From NCBI GenBank assembly GCA_014874485.1, contig JADBJK010000024.1, forward strand, positions 124,001 through 188,000: DNA of 64,000 bases. Direction: 5' to 3'. Under the pieces are notes generated by a model that saw only the letters and a program-made list of their open reading frames with translations, was not told the origin of the DNA and searched no databases. The position numbers and the translations under genes are program-made. Each line of letters begins with the position of its first letter. Within the stretch, counting starts at the first letter, position 1. The stretch is from Chloroflexota bacterium (GTDB taxonomy: Bacteria; Chloroflexota; Anaerolineae; DTLA01). Positions 17,727 to 26,072 of the stretch are shown here, piece by piece.

Positions 17727-17945
17727 CTAGAACGGCTCATCGTCCCAGTCCTCGTCTTCCTCTTCCTCCTCCTCCCACTCGTCCAAGTCCTCATCGTCTA
17801 GAGGGACTTCCAGATCCTCGTCCTCGTCCAGGATTTCCTCCGCCGTCTCGCACGCACCGTCATGATCCAGGTCAATCTCGGTCGCGCTGCACGTACCCCG
17901 TTCGTTGAAGGTGCACCGTTTGTTCAGGCATCGCACTCTCGTCAT
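17727..17945 (-). CDS. Small acidic protein with a four-Cys N-terminal domain (DUF1540-like)
   Basis: 72 residues with an excellent GGGAGGTG ribosome-binding site. The first 35 residues, with C6, C11, C19 and C32 and the pattern VRC...RC.....GTCSATEI, resemble DUF1540 domains, thought to bind a metal. Residues 37-72 are almost entirely Asp and Glu with a few Trp and Pro. It lies between mobB and the deaminase fusion, all on the minus strand with gaps of 26 and 50 bases. The function is unknown; the acidic tail could bind metal or mimic nucleic acid. Confidence 0.75.
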   Translation of the reverse strand: MTRVRCLNKRCTFNERGTCSATEIDLDHDGACETAEEILDEDEDLEVPLDDEDLDEWEEEEEEDEDWDDEPF

Positions 17946-17971
17946 GTAACACCTCCCTCAGCAATTCTGCC

Positions 17972-18466
17972 TCACTCCCGGAGGTAAAGCCGCTCAAGGA
18001 GATTCACAATTCCCTCCGCGTCGTCCAGGTCAAACTGCGGCACCCGCACATCGTGCTTCTGATCGGTGGCCAGGGCGATCAGTTCGTCCTCCGAACACAG
18101 GAGTCCGGTGCCCCTGGCCGCGCGGGAAACCTCAATTTTGGGCTTGTCGCCTCGCTTGTACCCTTCGGTCAGCACGATGTCCACGTCGGGAAGGGTAGCC
18201 ACGATTTCGTCCAGCGTCAACTCGCGGTCCAGGCGGCGTATCACGGCCAGCCGGTCGGGCGAAGACACGACCACGCAGTCGCTGCCGGCCTCGGCGTGTT
18301 TCCACGAATCCTTCCCGGGCGTGTCCATCTGGAAGCCGTGCACGTCGTGCTTGATGGTCGCCACACGATAACCCCGCCGCTTGAGTTCGCGGATCAACTT
18401 CACCATCAGCGTGGTCTTGCCCACATTGGAAAAACCTACAACCGAGATGACGGGCGGCTTGGCCAC
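17972..18466 (-). CDS. mobB: Molybdopterin-guanine dinucleotide biosynthesis adaptor MobB
   Basis: 164 residues from a GTG at 18466 preceded by GGAGGAGGAG that sits inside the end of moeA. P-loop GFSNVGKTTL (about 11-20), then TIKHDVHGFQMDTPGKDSWKHAEAGSD, the MobB signature, and VLTEGYKRGDKPKIEV. MobB binds GTP and assists MobA in adding GMP to molybdenum cofactor. Starts 2 bases after the moeA stop, so it is translationally coupled. Confidence 0.93.
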   Translation of the reverse strand: MAKPPVISVVGFSNVGKTTLMVKLIRELKRRGYRVATIKHDVHGFQMDTPGKDSWKHAEAGSDCVVVSSPDRLAVIRRLDRELTLDEIVATLPDVDIVLTEGYKRGDKPKIEVSRAARGTGLLCSEDELIALATDQKHDVRVPQFDLDDAEGIVNLLERLYLRE

Positions 18467-18468
18467 GG

Positions 18469-19722
18469 CTACTCCTCCTCCGGCCAGTCCAGCATCTCCA
18501 CGTCCACCTCCTCGCCGGCGCGGAGCACCTTCGTCCCCTCCGGGATGATGGCAAGACCGTTGGCCTTCACCATAGACGTAAGGATGCCAGACCCCTGGTC
18601 GCCCGTCAAACGCGCGTAGTACGTGTTGCCGACTCGCTCTACGATGGTCCGCTTGAACTCGCGGCGGTCGCCACCCTTCACGTCCTCGCGCAGAATCGCG
18701 CGGATCACCGGCTTGCGCAATTTGCGCTTGCCCTGCATCTTGAGAATCGCGGGCCGCGCGAACCGCTCAAACGACACCATAGACGAGACCGGGTTCCCCG
18801 GAAAGCCAATGAGGGGGATGCCCTGAATGAAACCGAATGCAAGCGGCTTGCCCGGCTTCATCCGCACCTGCCAGAAATCCATCTGCCCCAGCGAGTTCAG
18901 CACGTCCTTGACGACATCGTACTCGCCCACCGACACGCCCGCCGACGTCAGAATCAGGTCCACCTTCAACTCCACCGCCTGCCGGAGTTTCGCCGTCAGG
19001 TCTTCCACCGTGTCGCGGGCGATGCCCAGTGGGATGGGGATGCCCCCGTACTTCTGCACCAGTGCGGCGTTGGTATAGGCATTGGAGTTGCGAATCTTGC
19101 CCGGCGTCAGCGGCTCGTTCGGCTCCACCAGTTCGTCGCCGGTCGCAAGCACGGCCACCCGAGGCCGCCGATAGGCCAGAAACTCCACGCGCCCCACCGA
19201 CGCCAGGACGCCCAACTCCGCGGGGCGCAACTCCGTCCCGGCGGCGAGCACCCTCTCGCCAGCGCGGATGTCCTCGCCCGCCTCCCGCACGTTCTCGTTC
19301 ACCTCAACCGGAACGTAAATCGCCACTTCGTCCGTGTGCGCGGTCCCGGTCATGCGCGCATTGCCCCCGCCCTCGGACGTGTTCTCAAACCGCACGACGG
19401 CGTCCGCGCCGGGCGGCATGGGAGCGCCCGTCATGATGCGGATGGCCATCCCCGGCTCCACCGCCTGGTCGGGCGCACTGCCGGCGGCCAGCGTCCCCTT
19501 CACCTTCAGTCGCACGGGGTTCTCGCGTGTCGCGCCCGCCGTGTCCGCTGCGCGCACCGCATAGCCATCCATGGCCGAATTGGGGAACGGCGGGATGTTG
19601 ACATCGGCGTACACGTCCTCGGCCAGCACCCTGCCCAGGCCCTCCCACAATGAGACCTTCTCCGCCTCCAGGGGATGAAAGACCTGCATAATCCGTTCAT
19701 AGGCTTCTTCAACCGTAATCAT
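18469..19722 (-). CDS. moeA: Molybdopterin molybdenumtransferase MoeA
   Basis: 417 residues from ATG 19722. MoeA inserts molybdate into adenylated molybdopterin. All blocks are present: PPFPNSAMDGYAV near residue 45, the GAMPPGADAVVRFE-type segment (TGAPMPPGADAV), GDELVEP, and in the third domain TSAGVSVGEYDVVKD and the substrate loop MKPGKPLAFG, IGFPGNPVSS. The C-terminal beta domain holds RREFKRTIVE. It is upstream of mobB and 34 bases downstream of the Mop-type oxidoreductase, its likely client. Confidence 0.95.
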   Translation of the reverse strand: MITVEEAYERIMQVFHPLEAEKVSLWEGLGRVLAEDVYADVNIPPFPNSAMDGYAVRAADTAGATRENPVRLKVKGTLAAGSAPDQAVEPGMAIRIMTGAPMPPGADAVVRFENTSEGGGNARMTGTAHTDEVAIYVPVEVNENVREAGEDIRAGERVLAAGTELRPAELGVLASVGRVEFLAYRRPRVAVLATGDELVEPNEPLTPGKIRNSNAYTNAALVQKYGGIPIPLGIARDTVEDLTAKLRQAVELKVDLILTSAGVSVGEYDVVKDVLNSLGQMDFWQVRMKPGKPLAFGFIQGIPLIGFPGNPVSSMVSFERFARPAILKMQGKRKLRKPVIRAILREDVKGGDRREFKRTIVERVGNTYYARLTGDQGSGILTSMVKANGLAIIPEGTKVLRAGEEVDVEMLDWPEEE

Positions 19723-19756
19723 CGTCCTTGCTCCCAAGATCGTATGAGTGTAAGAA

Positions 19757-22516
19757 TCACCCGCCCCACCTCGCGCGAATCGCCTCGCGCAGGTGCTCCT
19801 TGCGAATCGGGATGCGGGTCAGCCGAACGCCGGTCGCATCGTAGATGGCATTGACAATCGCCGGCACCGTCGCAATGGAAGGGATTTCGCCCACGCCCTT
19901 CGCGCCGAACGGGCCTTCCGACGCGGGCGATTCCACCAGAATCGGGATAATCTCGGGCACATCGGCGACCGTTGGGATTTTGTATTTCGCCAGCGAGTCC
20001 GACACAATCCGGCCGTCCTGTAGCACCAACTCCTCTTTCAACGCCAGGCCAACGCCCATCACCACGCCGCCCTCAATCTGGCCCTCCACCGCCCTGGGGT
20101 TGATGGCCTTGCCCACGTCATGGGCGGCGGCGATCCGCAGCACGCGAACGTCGCCTGTCTCCAAGTCCACCTCCACCTCGGCCACCTGGGTGGCATACCC
20201 GTAGGCGAAGTGTACGTCGCCCTCCTGGCCCAGCGGCACCGTCCGCGGGGGCGTGTACACGCGCCGCACCACAGGACGGCGGCCCTCCCTGCGCGCCGCC
20301 TCGGCCAGCGCCCGCAGGCTGACGCGGCCCTTGCCGCTGACCACATGCCCATCCACAAACTCCACGGCTTCCGGCGACGAGTCCAGCATCTCCGCAGCCG
20401 TCTGGGCGAGCATCGCCTTCAGGTCCAGGGCGGCAAGGCGCACCGCGTTGCCTGTGATGAACGTCTGGCGGGATGCTGTCGTTGCGCCCCCGTCCGGCGT
20501 GAGGCTCGTATCGCCGACCACGAGGCGGATGTCCTCGGCTTGCACTCCCATGACCTCGCCGACAATCTGAGAGGCCACGCCCACGAGTCCCTGGCCCACC
20601 TCCGCCGCGCCGATTCGCACCTCCACTGCGCCGTCCTCGCAGAGTTCCACTTCCGCGCCGGCCGAGTCGGCCACACCGCCACCCAGCCCCACGTTCTTGA
20701 ACGCGCACGCCATCCCCCAGCCGCGCACTTTGCGCCCTTGCTGACCGCCCCGCTCCCATGTCCGGCGAGCGTCGCCCAGCGCCTGCGCTTCGGGGATGGC
20801 CGCCACCGCGCGCTCTATCGTGTCGGGAAGGCCCACGCTCTCGCGCAGCAGTTGCCCCGCGGCCGTTACCGCGCCCACGCGCAGCGCGTTGCGCCTGCGA
20901 ATCTCCAGCGGCGAGATGCCAAGCCGCTCGGCCAGGATGTCCATCTGGCACTCGGCGGCGAAATGGGCTTGCGTCGCCCCGAACCCACGGAACGCACCGG
21001 CAGGCGGGTTGTTGGTGTACACCGTGTACGAGATGATGTCCACGTTCGGAATCTCGTATGGGCCGGACACGTGGGTAGCAGCCCGCTTGATGACATGGGG
21101 ACCCAACGATGCATAGGCCCCCGTGTCGCCCCAGATGCGCGCTTTCATCCCCAGCAAGCGCCCATCCGCCCCCGCGGCCGTCTTCAGCCAGATGCGCGTC
21201 GCATGGCGCTTCGGGTGTACCCGAATGGATTCCCGCCGCGACAGCGTCAACTTCACCGGTCTGCCCGTGGCCTGCGCCAGCAGCGCCGCGTGAATCTGCG
21301 TGCTAATGTCTTCCTTGCCGCCGAATGCCCCGCCGACCACCGTCTGGATGATGCGCACCTTCTCCACAGGCAGATTCAGCGAGGCCGCCACCTGCGCCTG
21401 GTCCGAGAAGGGAATCTGCGAACCCACATAGACCGTTATTTCGCCGTCCTCGCCGGGCACGGCGACCGATGTTTCGGGTTCCAGAAACGCGTGCTCGTTG
21501 AACGGCGTCTCATAGACCTGCTCAACGACCACAGCGGCATTGCGGAAGGCTTCTTCCACATCCCCCCGCAGGACCTTCGCCTCCGAGACGAGGTTGCCGC
21601 TGTCGTGAACCCTGGGCGCGCCCTCCTCAAGCGCCGCCACCGGGTCTGTAACCACCGGCAGCGGCTCGTACTCCACGTGGATGCGCTCCAGAGCCGCGCG
21701 CGCGATTTCCGGCGTCTCTGCGGCCACGGCGGCGATGGCGTCGCCCACGTAGCGCACCTTGTCCCACGCGAACACCGGCCAGTCCTCCACAACCAGGCCG
21801 TGCGTCTTGCGCCCGGGCACGTCTTCCGCAGTCAGGACTGCGTGCACGCCCTCCATGGCCCGCGCGTCGCTCACGTCCACTCGGACTAGCCGCGCGTGGG
21901 GGTACTCGCTCCGCAGCACCGCGCCGTACAGCATCCCGTCAAAGAACAGGTCGGCGGCGTACTGCGCCTTGCCGGTGGCCTTGGCGACCGCGTCCGGCCG
22001 CGCCACCGATCTGCCCACGCCGGCGCCTATGGTTTCCGTCGGGGATTCGCGCCCCGCCATCAGGTCGGCCGCCAGTTCCACGGCCTGGATGATCTTCACG
22101 TAGCCCGTGCAGCGGCACAGGTTCACCTTCAGCGCATCCGCGATCTCCTCGCGCGTCGGGCGCGGGTTGTCGTCCAGCAGAGCCTTCGCCGCCATGATCA
22201 TGCCGGGCGTGCAGAACCCGCACTGAATCGCGCCCGTGGCCACAAACGCCTGCTGGACAGGGTGCAGATGCCCTTGCGCTGCCAGCCCCTCAATCGTCCA
22301 GACGCTGCGCCCATCCAACCGCGCAGCGCGGGTGATGCAGGCGCGACGGGCCTTGCCGTCCACGATCACCGTGCAGGCTCCGCAGTGGCCCTCGCCGCAG
22401 CCGTTCTTCGTGCCGGTCAGGTGCAGGCGTTCGCGGAGCACGTCCAGCAAGGACTCCTTCTCGCCCACCTCCAGCACGCGCCAGTCGCCATTGACTTGCA
22501 ATCTCACGGTCGGCAT
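19757..22516 (-). CDS. Aldehyde oxidoreductase / xanthine dehydrogenase-family Mo enzyme (one-chain, no FAD domain)
   Basis: 919 residues, close to the roughly 907 of Desulfovibrio Mop. Residues 1-75 are a plant-type 2Fe-2S domain ([11 protein letters not shown]). Residues 76-155 are the helical 2Fe-2S domain ([16 protein letters not shown]). The rest is the molybdopterin domain: [28 protein letters not shown] and the catalytic Glu in [10 protein letters not shown]. There is no FAD subunit nearby, so electrons probably leave through the clusters to ferredoxin or a separate partner. The neighbourhood (mobA, moeA, mobB) argues for a molybdopterin cytosine/guanine dinucleotide enzyme made locally. 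Substrate unknown: aldehyde, purine or other N-heterocycle. Confidence 0.9.
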   Translation of the reverse strand: MPTVRLQVNGDWRVLEVGEKESLLDVLRERLHLTGTKNGCGEGHCGACTVIVDGKARRACITRAARLDGRSVWTIEGLAAQGHLHPVQQAFVATGAIQCGFCTPGMIMAAKALLDDNPRPTREEIADALKVNLCRCTGYVKIIQAVELAADLMAGRESPTETIGAGVGRSVARPDAVAKATGKAQYAADLFFDGMLYGAVLRSEYPHARLVRVDVSDARAMEGVHAVLTAEDVPGRKTHGLVVEDWPVFAWDKVRYVGDAIAAVAAETPEIARAALERIHVEYEPLPVVTDPVAALEEGAPRVHDSGNLVSEAKVLRGDVEEAFRNAAVVVEQVYETPFNEHAFLEPETSVAVPGEDGEITVYVGSQIPFSDQAQVAASLNLPVEKVRIIQTVVGGAFGGKEDISTQIHAALLAQATGRPVKLTLSRRESIRVHPKRHATRIWLKTAAGADGRLLGMKARIWGDTGAYASLGPHVIKRAATHVSGPYEIPNVDIISYTVYTNNPPAGAFRGFGATQAHFAAECQMDILAERLGISPLEIRRRNALRVGAVTAAGQLLRESVGLPDTIERAVAAIPEAQALGDARRTWERGGQQGRKVRGWGMACAFKNVGLGGGVADSAGAEVELCEDGAVEVRIGAAEVGQGLVGVASQIVGEVMGVQAEDIRLVVGDTSLTPDGGATTASRQTFITGNAVRLAALDLKAMLAQTAAEMLDSSPEAVEFVDGHVVSGKGRVSLRALAEAARREGRRPVVRRVYTPPRTVPLGQEGDVHFAYGYATQVAEVEVDLETGDVRVLRIAAAHDVGKAINPRAVEGQIEGGVVMGVGLALKEELVLQDGRIVSDSLAKYKIPTVADVPEIIPILVESPASEGPFGAKGVGEIPSIATVPAIVNAIYDATGVRLTRIPIRKEHLREAIRARWGG

Positions 22517-22532
22517 GATTCAGACTCCTGTT

Positions 22533-22952
22533 CTACTCCTCCACGATGCGGAAGGACGTCGTGATCTTCGCCACCTTGTTCATCATCGCCGCCGCCGAGC
22601 AGTACTTCTCCTCCGAAAGCGCGATGGCCTGTTCCACGGCCTTCTCGGACACACCCCTGCCGTACACGACGTACTCCACGTGGATGTCGGTGTACACGTT
22701 GGGCGGCTCCTCGCGCTGCTCGCCGTGCACGTTCACCTCCACGCCGTGGAACGGCTGGCGCTTCTTGCCGAGGATGTTGACCACATCCATGGCCGTGCAC
22801 CCTGCCAGCCCCACGAGGAGGAGTTCCATGGGGCTTGGGCCGGTGTTTCGGCCTCCGGGCGCGGGCGCGTCCAGCACAATGGCGTGGCCCGAACCCGTCT
22901 CGCCGACGAATTGCATCTCGCTTACCCAACGAACTTTCGCCTGCTTTGCCAT
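22533..22952 (-). CDS. OsmC-family protein
   Basis: 139 residues. Fold marks: VRWVSEMQFVGETGSGHAIVLD, GPSPMELLLVGLAGCTAMDV with the conserved Cys, and a second conserved Cys in EKYCSAAAMM. The two cysteines are the peroxidatic/resolving pair in OsmC/Ohr enzymes that reduce organic hydroperoxides. The YhfA-like subgroup is not functionally defined. It lies between mobA and the oxidoreductase with spacings of 12 and 16 bases, so it belongs to the Mo operon, possibly protecting the cofactor or enzyme from oxidants. Confidence 0.9.
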   Translation of the reverse strand: MAKQAKVRWVSEMQFVGETGSGHAIVLDAPAPGGRNTGPSPMELLLVGLAGCTAMDVVNILGKKRQPFHGVEVNVHGEQREEPPNVYTDIHVEYVVYGRGVSEKAVEQAIALSEEKYCSAAAMMNKVAKITTSFRIVEE

Positions 22953-22964
22953 GATGGTCTCCCT

Positions 22965-23570
22965 CTACGCTTGTGTTTTCTGCGCCTCAAGGATGGCCTG
23001 CATCCGAGCCAAATCCTCGGGTACATTGAGATTGAAGAACGAATGCAAGTTGGGGTCAAGAATCCGGATTTCATCTTCGCGGACATCGCGGACGCGCACC
23101 TGCGCCAGGAACGAGATAATTCGCCGCTCGCCCGCGTCCAGGGCAGCCTTGATGGCGGGCGCACACGCCTTGCCGTACACCGCGTGCAGAGGCTCTGGCT
23201 CGCCGCGCACATAGGGCATGACCACGTCGTACCCGGGCGCGAGGAGAACCATATAGCGGATGAGGTTCAAGTCCAGGAACGGCATGTCGCAGGCCGCGCA
23301 GAACACATAGGGATGGCGGCAAGCCTCCACCGCCGTGTACACGCCACCCAGCGCGCCCGCACCCTGCACCCGGTCTTCAACCAAACGCGCCCGCACGCCC
23401 TCAAAGCGCCCCAGGTTGTTGCCCACGATGAGCACGTCATTGGATATCTTGCTCAGGCGGTCCACAACGCGCTGAATGAGCATCTGGCCGTCCACTTGTA
23501 ACAGCGCCTTGTCCTTGCCGAAGCGAGAACTGGTCCCGCCGGCAAGCACGGCGCACGATACCTCTCGCAT
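22965..23570 (-). CDS. mobA: Molybdenum cofactor guanylyltransferase MobA
   Basis: 201 residues from ATG 23570 (GAGGTGGAT upstream). The N-terminal nucleotide-binding motif AVLAGGTSSRFGKDKALL is diagnostic. FCAACDMPFLDLNLI carries the metal-binding Asp, and PEPLHAVYGKAC is the substrate loop. Transfers GMP from GTP to the cofactor. First gene of the minus-strand Mo operon; the divergent THEP1 gene starts 113 bases away. Confidence 0.93.
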   Translation of the reverse strand: MREVSCAVLAGGTSSRFGKDKALLQVDGQMLIQRVVDRLSKISNDVLIVGNNLGRFEGVRARLVEDRVQGAGALGGVYTAVEACRHPYVFCAACDMPFLDLNLIRYMVLLAPGYDVVMPYVRGEPEPLHAVYGKACAPAIKAALDAGERRIISFLAQVRVRDVREDEIRILDPNLHSFFNLNVPEDLARMQAILEAQKTQA

Positions 23571-23610
23571 ATCCACCTCGTCGGCCTTGACAACATCGGT
23601 GAGCACAGGC

Positions 23611-23639
23611 AGTATACTTTAGGCGCGAATGACGCGCAA
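23611..23639 (-). promoter_or_regulatory. Likely promoter of the Mo operon
   Basis: Minus-strand TTGCGC (23639-23634), 17-base spacer, TATACT (23616-23611). The -10 region is the palindrome AGTATACT. A plus-strand TTGACA at 23587 could pair with it only with a 20-base spacer, so the minus assignment is better. Confidence 0.45.
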
Positions 23640-23682
23640 ACCGCGCCGTCGCGCACAGACAGCAAACCTCAGGGAGAGACAA

Positions 23683-24231
23683 ATGGGGGAACTCGTCCTG
23701 CTCACTGGCTTGCCCGGCTCGGGCAAGACCACCGTCATTGAGCGCACGCTAGAACTCCTGGCAGACCTAAAGCCGGGCGGGTTCATCACGCGGGAAATTC
23801 GCGGCCCCGCGGGTCAGCGCCTGGGGTTTGAAATCCGCACCCTGGACGGGGAGAGCGCCGTCCTGGCCCATGTCCGCATACAGTCGCCCCACTGCGTCGG
23901 CAAGTACGGCGTGGACATCCGCGCCCTGGAACAGACCGGCGTGGCCGCGATTCGCCGCGCCGTTCAGGATGCGGACTTTGTGGTCGTGGACGAAATCGGA
24001 AAGATGGAACTCCTGTCGCCCGCGTTCCGCGAAGCCATCCACGCCGCCATCCGCTCGCCCAAGCCTGTGCTGGCCACCATCATGCTGAGAAGCCACCCCT
24101 TCGCCGACGTGCTGAAACAGATGCCCGGCGCCGAAATGAGACTCGTTACGCCCCAATCCCGCGACGCGCTTCCGGCGTGGGCCGCCGAGCACATTCGCCG
24201 CGCCCTATCCGCAGAGGATACCCCACGCTAA
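23683..24231 (+). CDS. Nucleoside-triphosphatase THEP1 family
   Basis: 182 residues from ATG 23683 (GGGAGAGACAA upstream). P-loop LLTGLPGSGKTTVI (about 6-19) and Walker B VVVDEIGKMELLS (about 100-112), the DEIGKME box being specific to THEP1 (Aquifex/Thermotoga type and human NTPCR). The segment GGFITREIR...GFEIRTLDG is also conserved. Hydrolyses ATP, GTP and other NTPs; its biological role is unsettled. Divergent from mobA, convergent with the sulfite-oxidase-fold gene. Confidence 0.92.
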   Translation: MGELVLLTGLPGSGKTTVIERTLELLADLKPGGFITREIRGPAGQRLGFEIRTLDGESAVLAHVRIQSPHCVGKYGVDIRALEQTGVAAIRRAVQDADFVVVDEIGKMELLSPAFREAIHAAIRSPKPVLATIMLRSHPFADVLKQMPGAEMRLVTPQSRDALPAWAAEHIRRALSAEDTPR

Positions 24232-24250
24232 CCCACGACAGGTGGCATCC

Positions 24251-24814
24251 TCAGGCGTACCGCTCCTCCTTCCACGGGTCGGCGCTGTTGTTGTACCCGT
24301 ACTGCTCCCAGAAGCCCAGCCGATCCTGGGCCATGAACTCCACGCCGCGCACCCACTTCGCGCTCTTCCAAAAGTAGCGCTTGGGTACCACCGCCCGCAG
24401 CGGGAATCCGTGCTCCGGCGTCAGCGGCTTGTCGTCGTACTTCCACGCCAGGAGCACGTCATCGTCCATGACCACATCCAGCGGCAGGTTCGCCGTGAAC
24501 CCGTACTCGCAGTGGAACATGACGTACCGGGCCTCCGGCTTGGGAACCACCAGCGCCGCCAGGTCGCGGAACAAGACGCCTTCCCACACGGTGTCCAGTT
24601 TGCTCCAGCCGGTAACGCAGTGAATGTCGGCCACGATGCGTGTGGTGGGCAGCGCCGTGAATTCCTCATAGCGGAAGACCCGCTCGTGCTCCACCAGACC
24701 GAACACGCGCAGCGTCCACGTGGCAGGGTCAAAGCGCGGCACCTGCCCGTAGTGCAGCACGGGGAACCGGTCGGTCAGCCTCTGTCCAGGTGGTACGCGG
24801 TTTTGCGTCGGCAT
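24251..24814 (-). CDS. Cytoplasmic sulfite-oxidase-fold molybdopterin protein
   Basis: 187 residues. ATG 24814 is preferred because GGAGG lies five bases upstream; the ATG at 24826 contains that box. The sulfite oxidase Mo-binding fold is shown by [33 protein letters not shown] (Cys 66, the Mo ligand), [37 protein letters not shown] and WEQYGYNN. No signal peptide or dimerisation domain is present, unlike MsrP/YedY, so the protein should be cytoplasmic. Substrate unknown. Lies in the Mo-cofactor neighbourhood and is preceded by the cyclase gene 20 bases upstream. Confidence 0.87.
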   Translation of the reverse strand: MPTQNRVPPGQRLTDRFPVLHYGQVPRFDPATWTLRVFGLVEHERVFRYEEFTALPTTRIVADIHCVTGWSKLDTVWEGVLFRDLAALVVPKPEARYVMFHCEYGFTANLPLDVVMDDDVLLAWKYDDKPLTPEHGFPLRAVVPKRYFWKSAKWVRGVEFMAQDRLGFWEQYGYNNSADPWKEERYA

Positions 24815-24834
24815 AGACACCTCCAAAGGGGTGA

Positions 24835-25467
24835 TTATCTATCTTCTGCAACGAGCACGGCACGGGCCGGCGCGCCGTCGCTGCCCAGTACCTTCAGCGG
24901 CAGGCAGTACAGACTGTACCACCCGCTGCTCACCTCCGACAGGTTGAGCCCTTCCAGCACGACCACGCCTGCGGCCAGCAAGACTTCGTGGGTGGAGCCA
25001 TCGCCTGTGAACGCCTCCACCGACAGGTAGTCCACCCCCACCAAGCGGATGCCCCGCTCCACAACCCAGCGGGCCGCGTCCGGCGTCAGATGGGCGAAGT
25101 CGGGGAAGAACTCAGGCCGATCCCACAGCGCAGAATTGGGCGTCTTCAGCAGGAGCCGCTCTGTGCCCGTGGGCACGCCGACCCGCGCGAGGTCGTGCGC
25201 GGTGATCGGGCCGGCCGTCTCCACCTGCGCCACCCACGCCGGCCCGATGAGCGCATCCAACGAGAGAGTATCCACGCCCGCTGCGCCCGCGATGAAGTGG
25301 CACGGGGCATCCACATGCGTCCCCGTGTGCAGGCCCAGGTGCGCAGCCGACACGTTAGCGCGGCTGCCGTCCGCCTGGCTGCGAACCGTCTCCACGACCA
25401 CGTCCGCATCACCGGGCCACACGACCATGCCCGAACGGATCGGCACGGACACGTCATAGATTCGCAC
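24835..25467 (-). CDS. Cyclase-family (kynurenine formamidase-like) metal hydrolase
   Basis: 210 residues from a GTG at 25467 with GGAGG six bases upstream. The metal site HxGTHVDAPxH is visible as [12 protein letters not shown] (about residues 47-58). [17 protein letters not shown] at the N-terminus and [11 protein letters not shown]...[19 protein letters not shown] are typical of the cyclase/arylformamidase fold. Members hydrolyse N-formylkynurenine, isatin and other amides; the substrate is not fixed by sequence. Its start lies 14 bases inside the end of the upstream GAF gene, so the two are coupled. Confidence 0.88.
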   Translation of the reverse strand: MRIYDVSVPIRSGMVVWPGDADVVVETVRSQADGSRANVSAAHLGLHTGTHVDAPCHFIAGAAGVDTLSLDALIGPAWVAQVETAGPITAHDLARVGVPTGTERLLLKTPNSALWDRPEFFPDFAHLTPDAARWVVERGIRLVGVDYLSVEAFTGDGSTHEVLLAAGVVVLEGLNLSEVSSGWYSLYCLPLKVLGSDGAPARAVLVAEDR

Positions 25468-25939
25468 GGGAGCCCTCCTTGGCGCACCCCGGCTTCGCCA
25501 GGATGGCCACCAACAGGTGCGCGACTTCTTCCAACTGCTCGCGGTCGGACTCGTCAAACGCCGCCTCATCGTCGCTGTCTATGTCAATCTCGCCGTACAC
25601 GCAGTCGCCGTCCAGAATCGGCACGACGATTTCCGAGCGCGTCTCCAGGCTGCACGCGATGTAGCGCGGATCCTGGCGCACATCGGGCACGTTGACCGTC
25701 TCCTTGGTGCGTGCAGCCAGCCCGCAGATTCCCTCGCCGATGGGGATGCGCGTGTGAATCGTGGGCTTGCCGCGGTAGGGGCCGAGCACCAGCACATCGC
25801 CGACCAGCAGGTAGATGCCCACCCAGTGGTACTTGGGATTGGCAGCGTGCAGCGCGGCCACGACCTCATCCAGAATCCGGTCGCGGTTCCAGCCCTCGCG
25901 AATCCCTCGGTAGATGGCCTCTATAGCAGACTTGTTCAT
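25454..25939 (-). CDS. GAF-domain free methionine-(R)-sulfoxide reductase-like protein
   Basis: 161 residues, one GAF domain. The fRMsr cysteines are placed as in the enzyme: GEGICG (C72), RYIAC (C96) and a third at C113, with SEIVVPI and GEIDIDSD. The family reduces free L-methionine-(R)-sulfoxide with thioredoxin. The C-terminus adds a short Cys-containing tail. Overlaps the cyclase by 14 bases and has its own promoter (25975-26003). Confidence 0.8.
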   Translation of the reverse strand: MNKSAIEAIYRGIREGWNRDRILDEVVAALHAANPKYHWVGIYLLVGDVLVLGPYRGKPTIHTRIPIGEGICGLAARTKETVNVPDVRQDPRYIACSLETRSEIVVPILDGDCVYGEIDIDSDDEAAFDESDREQLEEVAHLLVAILAKPGCAKEGSRANL

Positions 25940-25974
25940 CGGAGCGTCCCCCTATACCAGAATTTCCCGCCCTT

Positions 25975-26003
25975 CTTGTACCACGTCGGGCAAATCGTGT
26001 CAA
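25975..26003 (-). promoter_or_regulatory. Promoter of the GAF-cyclase genes
   Basis: Minus-strand TTGACA (26003-25998), 17-base spacer, TACAAG (25980-25975). Lies immediately after the terminator of the upstream Dsr-like operon. Confidence 0.65.
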
Positions 26004-26018
26004 AGCCTCGCATACAAA

Positions 26019-26052
26019 AACGTGCGGCCCCCCATTCGGAAGGCCGCACGTT
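26019..26052 (-). terminator. Rho-independent terminator of the DsrE2-TusA-DsrMK operon
   Basis: 11-bp perfect stem AACGTGCGGCC (26019-26029) / GGCCGCACGTT (26042-26052) with a 12-base loop. On the minus strand the stem is followed by TTTTTG, a proper U tract. It starts 21 bases after the dsrK-like stop. Confidence 0.9.
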
Positions 26053-26072
26053 CGGATGCCAGCGTCGCCAGG

